A stretch of 45,103 nucleotides of DNA from assembly GCA_902603665.1 (NCBI GenBank), contig CACKVV010000002.1:1-45103 (forward strand). The letters are read 5' to 3'. The notes beneath the pieces are model-generated. The model saw nothing but the letters and a program-made list of their open reading frames with translations, was not told the DNA's origin and did no database searches. The DNA comes from an uncultured Pelagibacteraceae bacterium. GTDB lineage: Bacteria > Pseudomonadota > Alphaproteobacteria > Pelagibacterales > Pelagibacteraceae. The position numbers and the translations under genes were made by a program. Below are positions 26,207-35,440 of the stretch, piece after piece. How positions within the stretch are numbered: position 1 is the stretch's first letter; every line of letters starts with the position of its first letter.

Positions 26207-28780
26207 ATGGAATTTAAAAAAATCCAGCTAACTGGATTTAAATCATTCGCAGAAAAAACCAACGTTCTTATTGAAGAAGGTTTGACAGGTATTGTTGGTC
26301 CAAATGGTTGTGGGAAATCAAATATTGTTGAGTCTTTAAGATGGTGTATGGGAGAGACATCAGCAAAAAGTATGAGAGGCTCTGGCATGGAAGATGTTAT
26401 TTTCTCTGGAACATCAAATAAACCGTCAAAAAATATTGCAGAAGTATCTATTTCTTTAAGTAATGAAAATAAAGACGGACCAATACAATACAACGAGCTT
26501 GACGAAATAGAAATCAGAAGAAAAATTGAAAAAGATAAAGGATCGAAATTTTACATAAATAATAAGGAAGTTAGAGCAAAAGATGCGCAAATGTTTTTTG
26601 CAGACTTATCTACTGGTGCACATTCACCATCTTTAATTAGCCAAGGTAGAATTGGGGCTTTGGTTACAGCAAAACCTGCTGACAGAAGAGCAATACTAGA
26701 GGAAGCAGCGGGAATTGCAGGTTTACACGTTAGAAGGCACGAGGCAGAACTTAGATTAAGTGCAGCAGAGAATAACTTGAAAAGAGCAGACGAATTGAGA
26801 AGACAGCAAGAAAGACAACTTGCAAATTTGCAAAAGCAAGCAGAAGAGGCAGCAAAATACAAATCAGTATCTGAGGAAATTAAAAGAGTTGAGGCAGGTC
26901 TATATTATTTAAAACTTAAAGATATTGATCATGAAATAAAACTAGAAAATGAAATAAATACTGAGGCGGAAGATCAGGTTAAAGAATTTAATTCACAATT
27001 AGAAAATTTAGAAACAAGAATTACAGATGAAACTAACAAGGTAACACCGATTAAAGAAAGAAACATTGAAAATCTGTCTAAAATTCAAAGACTTAATTTA
27101 GAATTAAAAAGTCTTGATGAAGAAAATGAGAGAATTGAAGAAGAAATAAAGTCTTTAAAAAATTCACTAAGAATGATCGATGAAGATATTGATAGGGAAA
27201 AAAGTATTGTGATTGATGCAAACTCAAATGAAAAAAGACTTAAAGAGGAAAAAAGCGAGTTAATAGAAATAGATTCCAAATATTACGAAACTGAAAAATT
27301 ATCTAATCAAGATCTTGATGTTGCAAAAGAAAATTTGAAAAGAGAACAAGATAAAGTAGATAGAATTTTAGATACATTTAGTTCAGAAAATTTAAAGAAG
27401 AATATCGAACAAATAAACAAAATTATTGATCAGATAACAGCAGCAAAAAATTTAATAAATGAACAAAATAATTCTGCTGCCTTAAAAGTTTTAGATGAAT
27501 GTAAAGAAAACTTATCTTATTTAAATATAAAGATTAAAGATGCAGAAGAAGGTGATAAAATCACTTTATTGAACGCAACAAATGAAATAATTAAAAATCT
27601 TCAAGAAAAATACGCTGATATTTATAGCAATAACCAAAATATTAAAAAAGAGTCTGTTAAAAGAAATGAAAGAATTCAAAAGATAGATCTAGAAACTGAA
27701 AGTTGGAAAAATCTATTAACTAATTCTGAAAAAATGGTGAGGGAGTTAAACGATAGAAAAAATAAACAAACATTAAAATTGAATGATCTTGAAAAACAAC
27801 CCCAACTGCAAGCAGAGAAAAAAGGACAGATTTCTGAAAGTTTAAGAATTTCAGAAAAAGAACAAAATGAAAATGAGACTATCATTGTAGAGATAGATGA
27901 TAAAATACTAAAATTAAGTAATGAATTAAAAGATACAAAAGAAAATTCTATTGAGATTAGGGAGAGAAAAGCTAGTTCAGGTGCAACTATAGATGGTTTG
28001 AGTAAGAGAAGAAGTGATTTGCTAGAAAGAGTGAGTACAGAATTAAATCTAAGTGAAGAAAAATTGTTAGAATTTTCAAATTTAGAAAAAGAAGTTGAAT
28101 TTCCTGATGTGGTTACACAAGAAGAGTTGCTTGATGAGAAAAAAAGACAAAGGGAAAAATTAGGATCGGTAAATTTAAGAGCTGACGAAGAAACTTCAAA
28201 ATATGAAATAGAAATTAAAAAAATGGAAAAAGACAGACAAGATCTTGTAACTGCTATAATTAAACTAAAAGAAAGTATTTCTGAGCTTAATCAAAAAGGA
28301 AGAGATAGATTGCTTGAGGCTTTTGAAAAAGTTAATAGAAAGTTTAATGAAGTTTATACTAAATTATTTAATGGTGGAAATGCAAAACTTGAGCTTGTTG
28401 ACTCTGATGATCCATTAGATGCTGGACTAGAAATGTTAGTTAGTCCTCCTGGCAAAAGACTTCAATCAATTACTTTATTATCAGGAGGAGAACAAGCTTT
28501 AACAGCTTTGTCTTTAATTTTTGCAGTATTCTTAACGAACCCATCACCAATATGTGTGCTGGATGAAGTTGATGCGCCTCTTGATGATGCTAACGTTACA
28601 AGATTTTGTAATTTGTTAACTGAATTAACTAGAATAACATCTACAAGATTTATAATTGTTACCCACCATGCTTTAACAATGTCAAAGATGGATAGACTTT
28701 ATGGAGTTACAATGCCAGAAAAAGGAATAAGCCAACTTGTTGCTGTTGATCTTCAAAAAGCTGAGAGCATGGTTGCTTAG
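26207..28780 (+). CDS. smc: SMC chromosome-segregation ATPase, short and apparently hingeless
   Basis: 857 residues, against about 1150 for other alphaproteobacterial SMCs. The N-terminal head has Walker A GPNGCGKS (31-38), followed by DVIFSGTS, STGAHSPSLISQGRIG and RRAILEEAAGIAGLHVRRHE, all typical of alphaproteobacterial SMC. The C-terminal head has the signature LLSGGEQALTA near 757-767 and Walker B VLDEVDAPLDD near 784-794. Between about 180 and 690 I see only charged coiled coil; a glycine-rich hinge like that at the middle of normal SMCs is not recognisable around 390-480. No scpA or scpB is in the window. RecN and Rad50 are poorer matches: no CxxC hook, different head. Confidence 0.88.
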   Translation: MEFKKIQLTGFKSFAEKTNVLIEEGLTGIVGPNGCGKSNIVESLRWCMGETSAKSMRGSGMEDVIFSGTSNKPSKNIAEVSISLSNENKDGPIQYNELDEIEIRRKIEKDKGSKFYINNKEVRAKDAQMFFADLSTGAHSPSLISQGRIGALVTAKPADRRAILEEAAGIAGLHVRRHEAELRLSAAENNLKRADELRRQQERQLANLQKQAEEAAKYKSVSEEIKRVEAGLYYLKLKDIDHEIKLENEINTEAEDQVKEFNSQLENLETRITDETNKVTPIKERNIENLSKIQRLNLELKSLDEENERIEEEIKSLKNSLRMIDEDIDREKSIVIDANSNEKRLKEEKSELIEIDSKYYETEKLSNQDLDVAKENLKREQDKVDRILDTFSSENLKKNIEQINKIIDQITAAKNLINEQNNSAALKVLDECKENLSYLNIKIKDAEEGDKITLLNATNEIIKNLQEKYADIYSNNQNIKKESVKRNERIQKIDLETESWKNLLTNSEKMVRELNDRKNKQTLKLNDLEKQPQLQAEKKGQISESLRISEKEQNENETIIVEIDDKILKLSNELKDTKENSIEIRERKASSGATIDGLSKRRSDLLERVSTELNLSEEKLLEFSNLEKEVEFPDVVTQEELLDEKKRQREKLGSVNLRADEETSKYEIEIKKMEKDRQDLVTAIIKLKESISELNQKGRDRLLEAFEKVNRKFNEVYTKLFNGGNAKLELVDSDDPLDAGLEMLVSPPGKRLQSITLLSGGEQALTALSLIFAVFLTNPSPICVLDEVDAPLDDANVTRFCNLLTELTRITSTRFIIVTHHALTMSKMDRLYGVTMPEKGISQLVAVDLQKAESMVA

Positions 28781-28785
28781 GACAA

Positions 28786-29061
28786 ATGTCAGAAGATGAA
28801 TTCAAATCTCGCTTAAAAATTGCAAAAAATAAAGCAGAAGTTCACAAGGATCAAAAAAATCCAAAATCTAGCTCTAACATGGGAACAGCGTTCAAAATGA
28901 GCACAGAATTGGTGTCTGCAGTAGCTGTTGGGACAATTATTGGGTTTATTTTAGACAATTGGTTTGGTACTAAGCCATGGTTAATTTTAATATTTTTTTT
29001 TGTGGGGGTGGCTGCTGGAATTATGAACGTGGTTAAAACCGCAAAAAAAATGCAAAAATAG
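28786..29061 (+). CDS. atpI: ATP synthase accessory subunit AtpI/AtpZ
   Basis: 91 residues: a charged 35-residue N-terminal part, then two hydrophobic helices (about 43-62 and 66-83: LVSAVAVGTIIGFILDNWFG and PWLILIFFFVGVAAGIMNV). The glycine-rich first helix ending 'DxxFG/TxPW' is the AtpZ/AtpI signature. It helps assemble the c-ring or import Mg2+, depending on the species. It lies 5 bp after smc and 7 bp before atpB, the usual head of the alphaproteobacterial F0 operon. Confidence 0.88.
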   Translation: MSEDEFKSRLKIAKNKAEVHKDQKNPKSSSNMGTAFKMSTELVSAVAVGTIIGFILDNWFGTKPWLILIFFFVGVAAGIMNVVKTAKKMQK

Positions 29062-29068
29062 ATTACAG

Positions 29069-29803
29069 ATGGCAGCAAACCCTATGAACCAGTTCAATGT
29101 TTACCGGATTGGTCCAGAAATAAAATTAGGTAACGTTGATATTTCATTTACTAACGCAAGTTTATTTATGGTTATTAGTACAATAGCTATTTTGATTGTT
29201 TTAAACTTAGGAGCTAAAAAAAAATCACTAATACCAGATAAATTGCAATTACTTGCCGAATTAAGTTATTCATTTGTATCAAAAATGATCAGTGACACAG
29301 CTGGAACAAAAGCAAAACCATATTTCTCATTTATATTTTCACTTTTTATGTTCGTCCTCTTTTGCAATATGTTTGGGATGATCCCTTATTCATTTACGGT
29401 TACAAGTCACATAATTGTTACTTTTGTGCTTGCAGCTTTTATATTTATTGGAGTTACAATTATTGGATTTATTAAACACGGCCTTGGTTACTTAAAATTA
29501 TTTGTGCCAAGTGGAGTTCCAATGGTTCTCTTACCATTAATTGTTGTAATAGAAATTATTTCTTATCTAAGTAGGCCGATTAGTTTGTCAGTAAGATTAT
29601 TTGCAAATATGATGGCTGGTCATACCATGATGAAAGTATTTGGAGGATTTGTTGTTAGTCTTGGAATAGTAGGAGGATGGCTACCATTAAGTTTTTCAGT
29701 TGCGCTAACAGGTTTGGAGATACTAGTTGCTTTTCTTCAAGCTTATGTTTTTGCAATATTAACATGCATCTATTTAAATGATGCATTAAATTTACACCAT
29801 TAA
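29069..29803 (+). CDS. atpB: ATP synthase F0 subunit a
   Basis: Membrane stator with the two proton half-channels. 244 residues, five to six helices. The essential arginine is R176 in ISLSVRLFANMMAGH, followed by the conserved H. PYSFTVTSHIIVT near 106-118 is the usual aqueous half-channel region. The F1 genes (atpHAGDC) are not in the window, consistent with the split F0 and F1 operons of alphaproteobacteria. Confidence 0.97.
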   Translation: MAANPMNQFNVYRIGPEIKLGNVDISFTNASLFMVISTIAILIVLNLGAKKKSLIPDKLQLLAELSYSFVSKMISDTAGTKAKPYFSFIFSLFMFVLFCNMFGMIPYSFTVTSHIIVTFVLAAFIFIGVTIIGFIKHGLGYLKLFVPSGVPMVLLPLIVVIEIISYLSRPISLSVRLFANMMAGHTMMKVFGGFVVSLGIVGGWLPLSFSVALTGLEILVAFLQAYVFAILTCIYLNDALNLHH

Positions 29804-29811
29804 CAACTTAT

Positions 29812-29818
29812 AAGGAGG
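29812..29818 (+). promoter_or_regulatory. Consensus Shine-Dalgarno of atpE
   Basis: AAGGAGG lies 5 nt before the atpE ATG at 29824, a full match to the anti-SD core. Most genes in this window have no recognisable site of this strength, many being coupled by overlaps. A strong site fits the need for many copies of subunit c per complex. Confidence 0.85.
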
Positions 29819-29823
29819 ATATA

Positions 29824-30051
29824 ATGGAATTAGAAGCAGCAAAAATGATTGGAGCAGGACTTGCAGCGATAGCACTTGCGGGCGCTGGAGTAGGAATAGG
29901 AATAATTTTTGGAAACTACCTATCAGGCGCGATGAGAAATCCATCTGCAGCTCAAAAACAATTTCCAAATTTGCTTTTAGGTTTCGCATTAGCCGAAGCA
30001 ACTGGATTATTTGGTCTAGTAGTTGCACTGATTATTTTATTCGCATTTTAA
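29824..30051 (+). CDS. atpE: ATP synthase F0 subunit c
   Basis: 75-residue hairpin of two hydrophobic helices joined by a polar loop (RNPSAAQKQ). The proton-carrying carboxylate is E58 in FALAEATGLFGLVV. The A-E-A-T-G-L-F surroundings are those of proton-type rings; sodium-type rings carry a Q in the first helix and ET/S near the acid, which is not seen. The first helix has the tight glycine repeat GAGVGIGIIFG. It has the strongest ribosome-binding site in the window. Confidence 0.97.
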   Translation: MELEAAKMIGAGLAAIALAGAGVGIGIIFGNYLSGAMRNPSAAQKQFPNLLLGFALAEATGLFGLVVALIILFAF

Positions 30052-30054
30052 TTA

Positions 30055-30642
30055 ATGCTAAAAAAAATAATTATTAAATTTCTTTTTAGCTTTGTACTAA
30101 TTACAAAAGTACAAAGCGCTGAAAGTGGAGGTATGCCACAATTAAATCCAGAGTTTTGGATATCTCAAATTGTTTGGTTAGTCATAACATTTGGTGCTTT
30201 GTATATTATTTTGTCGAAGATAATACTGCCAAAAATAAGTGATAATTTAGAAAGTAGAAGGTCACAAATTTTGGAGAATATAGAGATTGCAGAAAAACAA
30301 AGAGAGGAAAGTGAAGATAAAATAAAAGAATTTGATAAAATTATTTTAAATAGCAAACTAGAGGCAAAAAATTTGTTTAATGAGGCTCGTCAAAAAGTAC
30401 TGGATGATATAGATAAAAAAAGATCTGAATTAGAGAAGAATTTAGAGGAAGAGATAGAAATTGCCGAAAAAGAAATTCAAAATTTAAATAAAAGTTCGGC
30501 AGAGAATATAAAAAAAATAGCCACAGAAACTTCTTCGGGTTTGATAAAACAACTCATTGGAGAAGAGATCAACAAAGAAAACATCTCATCAATTGTAAAT
30601 GATCTAACAAATAATTCTAAGGAGAATAGAAAAAATGTTTGA
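30055..30642 (+). CDS. atpF': ATP synthase F0 subunit b' (peripheral stalk)
   Basis: 195 residues: an N-terminal hydrophobic segment that looks like a signal peptide (about 2-22), a membrane helix (PEFWISQIVWLVITFGALY near 36-55), then a long charged coiled coil. Alphaproteobacteria have two different b subunits, and the first one after atpE, with PQLNPEFW before the helix, is b'. It overlaps atpF by 8 bp. Sequence similarity among b-type subunits is low, so the b/b' choice rests on order and N-terminus. Confidence 0.9.
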   Translation: MLKKIIIKFLFSFVLITKVQSAESGGMPQLNPEFWISQIVWLVITFGALYIILSKIILPKISDNLESRRSQILENIEIAEKQREESEDKIKEFDKIILNSKLEAKNLFNEARQKVLDDIDKKRSELEKNLEEEIEIAEKEIQNLNKSSAENIKKIATETSSGLIKQLIGEEINKENISSIVNDLTNNSKENRKNV

Positions 30643-31129
30643 TGCAACTTTTTGGGTAGCTGTTTCATTTGTAATATTTTTTGTAGGCTTGATTTATTTA
30701 AAAGTTCCTCAAAATGTGAATGGTTTGCTGACGAAGATGATCGTTGACATTAAAAACGAAATTGATGAGAGTGAAAAACTAAGATCTGAATCAAAAAAAT
30801 TATTAGATGATGCACAAAGCAAGTTAAATTCTGCAGAACAGGAAAAGAAAAAAATTATCAACCAAGCAAACATTGAAGCAGAAAAGCTTATAAAAGATAT
30901 GAGTGAAAAATTCACAAAATCTGCAGAGATAAAGAAAAATTTAGCTAATATAAAAATATCTCAAATGAAAGATGCTGCAATTAAAGATGTCAAAGATATA
31001 TCCATAAAGATTGCAATTGAAGCAGTAAAAAAAACAATATCAACCTCGGTAGATAAATCAAAGTTAGATACTCTATTTGAAAAAAATCTTGAGGAAACCA
31101 AAATTGAATTAAAAAAGGTTAATTCGTAA
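30635..31129 (+). CDS. atpF: ATP synthase F0 subunit b
   Basis: 164 residues. One membrane helix at the very N-terminus (DATFWVAVSFVIFFVGLIYL, 3-22) followed by about 130 residues of charged coiled coil (SEKLRSESKKLLDDAQSKL and beyond) that reaches F1. This is the second stalk subunit of the F0 operon, overlapping b' by 8 bp. AAGGAG at 30619-30624 may serve as its ribosome-binding site. It is the last gene of the F0 set; a 49-bp gap precedes crtI. Confidence 0.92.
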   Translation: MFDATFWVAVSFVIFFVGLIYLKVPQNVNGLLTKMIVDIKNEIDESEKLRSESKKLLDDAQSKLNSAEQEKKKIINQANIEAEKLIKDMSEKFTKSAEIKKNLANIKISQMKDAAIKDVKDISIKIAIEAVKKTISTSVDKSKLDTLFEKNLEETKIELKKVNS

Positions 31130-31178
31130 CCGATATTGTAAAGTTCGTTTTTTTTCAAAAATAAGATAAATTTAAAAG

Positions 31179-32630
31179 ATGAATTCAGTAGTAATTGGAT
31201 CTGGTTTTGGGGGTATAGCTTCAGCGCTAAGATTGAGAGCAAAAAATCATAATGTAACTTTAATTGAAAAGCATAATGATTTGGGTGGAAGAGCGCGAGT
31301 ATTTAAAAAAAATGGATTTACTTTTGATGCTGGTCCAACAGTTATTACAGCTCCTTATTTAATCGAGGAACTTTTTGAATTATTTAACAAGACTTCAAAA
31401 AGCTACATTGAATTAAAGCCTTTAAATGTTTGGTACAGATTTGTTTTTGAAGATGGTAGTGAATTTGATTACTCAGGTGATGATGAGAAAATGAAAGTTC
31501 AAATTGAGAAAATAAGTAAAGAAGATTTTATTGGATATAAAAACTTAGTAAATTTTACAAAAAAAATATTTGATAAAGGATTTACTGAATTATCAGATGT
31601 CCCATTTGATAAACCTTTATTTATGTTTAAACAAATACCATCATTGCTTAAACTAAAAAGCTATAAATCAGTGTATAGCTTGGTATCTTCTTATGTTAAA
31701 AATGATAAGTTGAGAAGATTATTGAGCATGCATCCTTTATTGGTAGGAGGAAATCCTTTCACCACGACATCAATTTATGGATTAATATTATATTTAGAAA
31801 AAAAATGGGGAATTCACTACTCCATGGGTGGTACAGGTCAAATAGTAAGTGGTTTAGAAAAACTTATGCTCGAAGAAAAAATTAAAATTATAAAAGGAAA
31901 AGAAGTTGTAGAAGTAATTACAAAGAATAAAAAAATTAATTCTGTAAAGCTTGATGATGGAAGTGAATTAGATGCAAATAATGTTATTTGTAATGCAGAT
32001 CCTCCAGCAGTTTATTCAAGTCTAATGAATGAAAAATTAAGTACATTTTTTAAGTATAAGATGAAACGTATGCAATACTCTATGGGTTTATTCGTGTATT
32101 ACTTTGGTACAAAAAAAAAATATGAAAATATTGAGCATCACACCATAAAATTTGGAGAAAAATACGAGGAACATTTAAATGACATATTTAATAATAAAAT
32201 ATTGAATAAAGATATAAGCTATTACCTACATAGACCTACTGCTACTGACGAGGCGATGGCACCAAAAGGTCATGATTGTTTTTATGTTTTAGTTCCTGTG
32301 CCTAATAATCAGTCTGGCATTAATTGGAGTGAGAAAGGTGAGGAAATGAAAAATCTGGTCATCGATAAAATGCAAAATTTAATGCCAGATCTTAGAAAAA
32401 ACATTGTAGAGGACTTCTATTTAACTCCTGATTATTTTGAAAAAGAATTAAATACAAAATTTGGCTCTGGCTTCTCAATACAACCAAAATTTACTCAGTC
32501 AGCATATTTCAGATTTCATAATAAATCTGAGATATTTGATGGTCTATACTTTGTTGGTGCAGGGACGCATCCTGGCGCAGGTGTACCTGGAGTTTTGTCT
32601 TCAGCGAAGGTACTAGACAAGATACTCTAA
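31179..32630 (+). CDS. crtI: Phytoene desaturase
   Basis: FAD enzyme that turns phytoene into lycopene at the membrane. 483 residues. The N-terminal FAD loop is VIGSGFGGIASALRL (4-18), then LGGRARVFKKNGFTFDAGPTVIT near 32-54, the CrtI landmark. LLVGGNPFTTTS near 186 and the C-terminal FVGAGTHPGAGVPGVLSSAK near 455-474 are also typical. It could be a related carotene isomerase or desaturase, but the following crtB, crtY and blh fix the role. It overlaps crtB by one base. The 49-bp gap upstream is the only clear space for a promoter of the seven-gene run. Confidence 0.94.
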   Translation: MNSVVIGSGFGGIASALRLRAKNHNVTLIEKHNDLGGRARVFKKNGFTFDAGPTVITAPYLIEELFELFNKTSKSYIELKPLNVWYRFVFEDGSEFDYSGDDEKMKVQIEKISKEDFIGYKNLVNFTKKIFDKGFTELSDVPFDKPLFMFKQIPSLLKLKSYKSVYSLVSSYVKNDKLRRLLSMHPLLVGGNPFTTTSIYGLILYLEKKWGIHYSMGGTGQIVSGLEKLMLEEKIKIIKGKEVVEVITKNKKINSVKLDDGSELDANNVICNADPPAVYSSLMNEKLSTFFKYKMKRMQYSMGLFVYYFGTKKKYENIEHHTIKFGEKYEEHLNDIFNNKILNKDISYYLHRPTATDEAMAPKGHDCFYVLVPVPNNQSGINWSEKGEEMKNLVIDKMQNLMPDLRKNIVEDFYLTPDYFEKELNTKFGSGFSIQPKFTQSAYFRFHNKSEIFDGLYFVGAGTHPGAGVPGVLSSAKVLDKIL

Positions 32631-33484
32631 TGAATAATCAAAACTATTTATCGATTTATGCAAAATCATTTAGTTGGGCAGGGTTTTTTCTAAATAAAGA
32701 GGCTTATCAAAAGTGCTCTGATTTATACACTTTTTGTCGATATTTAGATAATATTGCAGATGAAACTGGTGAATTAGAAACTAAGAAATTAAAATTCAAA
32801 GAATTTAAAAATGACTTTAAATCAAAAAATTTCTCAAATCCAATAATTGAAAAAATGTGGAAATTAGTTGCTGATACAAATATTTCTACAAATATTATTT
32901 ATGATTTATTTGATGGTGTTGAAAGTGATTTAGAGGAAAAAGTAGAATTGAAGTCTGAAAAAGAATTATTGATATATTCATATAGAGTTGCTGGAACTGT
33001 TGGATTAATGATGGCAAAAATTCTTAATGTTAAAAAACAGAGTGCCTTTAAAGCCGCAATCGATTTAGGGATAGCTATGCAATTAACAAATATATCTAGA
33101 GATGTGATTGAAGATAAAAATCGTAATAGATATTATATAAAGTCTGATATCAAAGAGATCAAAGATACTTTAGAACTTGCTGAAACTTTTTACAGAAGTT
33201 GTTTTTATTACATAAAAGATATCCCTTTTCGTTTAAGATTTTCAATTTGTGTCGCAAGAAGAGTGTATAGAGAAATAGGATATCAAATTAAAAAAAAAAG
33301 TAGTTTTGAAGAGTATAAAAATTCTGGGAAAATATTTGTAAATAATTTTGGTAAAATTATACAAACTTTAATATCTTTATTGGATATGATTAAGCTGAGC
33401 TTAATGACTAATCGAGAAACAGGTTATACTCAAAATAAGCACAAAATTATCATGGAAGAGATTAATTTAAATGAAAGATTTTGA
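32630..33484 (+). CDS. crtB: Phytoene synthase
   Basis: Condenses two geranylgeranyl diphosphates to phytoene. 284 residues. The two aspartate-rich motifs are RYLDNIADE near 37-45 and NISRDVIEDKNRNRYYI near 152-168, which bind Mg2+-diphosphate. SYRVAGTVGLMM near 117 is also conserved. Squalene synthases share the fold; the crtI and crtY neighbours support CrtB. The geranylgeranyl diphosphate synthase (crtE) needed upstream is not in this window. It overlaps crtY by 14 bp. Confidence 0.93.
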   Translation: MNNQNYLSIYAKSFSWAGFFLNKEAYQKCSDLYTFCRYLDNIADETGELETKKLKFKEFKNDFKSKNFSNPIIEKMWKLVADTNISTNIIYDLFDGVESDLEEKVELKSEKELLIYSYRVAGTVGLMMAKILNVKKQSAFKAAIDLGIAMQLTNISRDVIEDKNRNRYYIKSDIKEIKDTLELAETFYRSCFYYIKDIPFRLRFSICVARRVYREIGYQIKKKSSFEEYKNSGKIFVNNFGKIIQTLISLLDMIKLSLMTNRETGYTQNKHKIIMEEINLNERF

Positions 33485-34544
33485 TATTGTAATTATTGGA
33501 GGGGGGTGTAGTGGATTATCTTTAGCCTATCAATTAGAAATTAATTCAAAATTAAAAGGTAGATCTTTGGCTATAATTGATAATAGAGATAGATATTTTA
33601 GAGACAAAACTTGGTCTTTTTGGAAAGTAAATCAACATGATTTTGAAGATTGTGTGATAAAAAGTTGGAAACAGTTTTCAGTAAATTCTAAAAATGGAAC
33701 TTTATATAAGGATTGTAATAAATATCCATATCAATCAATAGATAGTGGTTTGTTCTATGATAAAATTTTAAATAAACTTAAACAAAATAAAAATATTTAT
33801 TTTTTTAAAAGCAAAAACGAGATTAACACAAATTCTTCTATAGTTTTTAATAGCGTTCCAGAGATTAGTAAAACTGATGATAAGCTTTGGCAACACTTTT
33901 GTGGATATGAGATTGAAACCGATAAAGAATTTTTTGATGAAGAAATTATGAATCTTATGGATTTTGATTGTGATCAAAAGGACAGTGTTCATTTTTTTTA
34001 TACTCTTCCATTTTCAAAAAATAAAGCTCTAGTTGAAACCACATGGTTATCAACAATGAACAATCAAGAAGAAGAAGAATACGACCAACAACTTATAGAT
34101 TATATCAAAAATCATCTTAATCTTAAAAATTATAGGATTAAGTACAAAGAAGTTGGTAAAATCCCTTTATTTAGAACTTCTAATATAAATAATCAAAATT
34201 TAGTAAATATTGGAACTGCAGGTGGCATGACTAGGCTAAGTACGGGATATACGTTTTTAAACATTCAGGAACAATCAAAATATTTAGCAAAAAACATAGA
34301 AAAATTTAGATCTAATAAAGCTTTCAAAATAGGCACAAAATATGAGTTTTTAGATAAAATTTTCTTAAGAGTTTTAAAAAAAAGTCCAAAAATAATTCCC
34401 AATGTATTTTATAAAATGTTTAACTCAAAATCAGAGGCAATTATAAATTTTTTATCCAACAAAAGTCATTTGGGTGAAGATTTATCAATTATATTAAAAA
34501 TGCCTAAAATAGTTTTTTTAAAAGCTATATTCCAACAAAAATGA
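33471..34544 (+). CDS. crtY: Lycopene beta-cyclase
   Basis: Forms the two beta rings of beta-carotene from lycopene. 357 residues of the CrtY (bacterial/plant-type) flavoprotein family. The dinucleotide loop is DIVIIGGGCSGLSLAYQLE (4-22); IIDNRDRYFRDKTWSFW near 35-51 holds the family's 'DKTWCFW' motif; TAGGMTRLSTGYTF near 249-262 matches the 'GG.TgaSTGYaF' motif. It overlaps crtB by 14 bp and blh by 4 bp. Confidence 0.92.
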   Translation: MKDFDIVIIGGGCSGLSLAYQLEINSKLKGRSLAIIDNRDRYFRDKTWSFWKVNQHDFEDCVIKSWKQFSVNSKNGTLYKDCNKYPYQSIDSGLFYDKILNKLKQNKNIYFFKSKNEINTNSSIVFNSVPEISKTDDKLWQHFCGYEIETDKEFFDEEIMNLMDFDCDQKDSVHFFYTLPFSKNKALVETTWLSTMNNQEEEEYDQQLIDYIKNHLNLKNYRIKYKEVGKIPLFRTSNINNQNLVNIGTAGGMTRLSTGYTFLNIQEQSKYLAKNIEKFRSNKAFKIGTKYEFLDKIFLRVLKKSPKIIPNVFYKMFNSKSEAIINFLSNKSHLGEDLSIILKMPKIVFLKAIFQQK

Positions 34545-35440
34545 TTAAAAAAATTAATTATAATCACTCTTTGATTTTTTTTATATCGTGCATTTTTTTA
34601 TCCTCTTTTGATTACTTGAGATCAAATTCATTTATTTTAATATGTTTTTTTTTAATTTTAATCTTGGGTGTTTCACATGGCGCTTTGGATAATATTAAAG
34701 GAAGAAAATTAATTAAAATTCTAAAAATTAAAAATATATCTTACTTTTATCTGGTATATATTTTGATTGGTTTAGGCATTATTTTGTTGTGGATACTATT
34801 TCCACAAGGTTTATTGCTATTATTTTTGATAATTGCATCTTACCATTTTGGTAAGGAAGACTCAGAATTTATAAGTAAAAATCAAAAACAAAGTTTTTTA
34901 TTAAAAACTTTTAAAGGATCAATTATAATAGTCTCACCATTACTCTTTAATCAAAATAAAACTTTAGAAATATTTAATTCTATAAATTTTGATTTATCTA
35001 ATACTTTGCTAGTTAAAACTGAGTTTTTAGTAATTTTACTTCTTCTATCATTTATATCAAATTTAATATTATCTTTTAATAAAAATTATGATGAAAAGTC
35101 TGTTTTATTAATGGATTTTTTTTCAATAATTACGTTAAATATTTTTTTAAACCCTTTGCTGGCATTTACAATTTATTTCTGCTTTCTACATTCATTTAGA
35201 CATTCCATTAAATTGATATTTGAACTCAATAAGAATTTTAAAAAGGGAGTTTTTCTATTTATTAAAAAAGCGCTTCCACTTACTTTTATAACTGGAATTA
35301 TTTTTATAGTTGTTTTAAATTTTTTGAATCATGAGTTTAAACTAAATGAAAGTGTGAATATGGTAATATTTATTGGATTGGCCTCATTAACATTTCCACA
35401 TATATTGCTTGAATACTTAATAGAGAAAAATGAAAAATAA
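34541..35440 (+). CDS. blh: Beta-carotene 15,15'-dioxygenase, Brp/Blh family (retinal synthesis)
   Basis: Cleaves beta-carotene into two retinals. 299 residues, integral membrane, about seven hydrophobic segments. The iron-binding histidines are visible in GVSHGALDN near 43-51, SYHFGKED near 99-106 and FLHSFRHSIK near 214-223. Sequence conservation outside them is low, as usual for this family. Retinal is the chromophore of proteorhodopsin, common in SAR11, but no opsin is in the window. It overlaps crtY by 4 bp and ispH by 11 bp. Confidence 0.92.
   Translation: MIKKINYNHSLIFFISCIFLSSFDYLRSNSFILICFFLILILGVSHGALDNIKGRKLIKILKIKNISYFYLVYILIGLGIILLWILFPQGLLLLFLIIASYHFGKEDSEFISKNQKQSFLLKTFKGSIIIVSPLLFNQNKTLEIFNSINFDLSNTLLVKTEFLVILLLLSFISNLILSFNKNYDEKSVLLMDFFSIITLNIFLNPLLAFTIYFCFLHSFRHSIKLIFELNKNFKKGVFLFIKKALPLTFITGIIFIVVLNFLNHEFKLNESVNMVIFIGLASLTFPHILLEYLIEKNEK

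Noticed and set aside
26200..26493. 97-codon open frame on the minus strand at the start of smc
   Set aside because: Antisense to the conserved Walker A region; sequence shows no domain and no upstream signals.
26551..26862. 103-codon open frame on the minus strand inside smc
   Set aside because: It is opposite a strongly conserved SMC head region, has no recognisable domain, and its cysteine- and serine-rich composition is that of an antisense shadow.
31130..31178. Rho-independent terminator after atpF
   Set aside because: There is a run of T at 31148-31155 but no convincing GC-containing stem before it.
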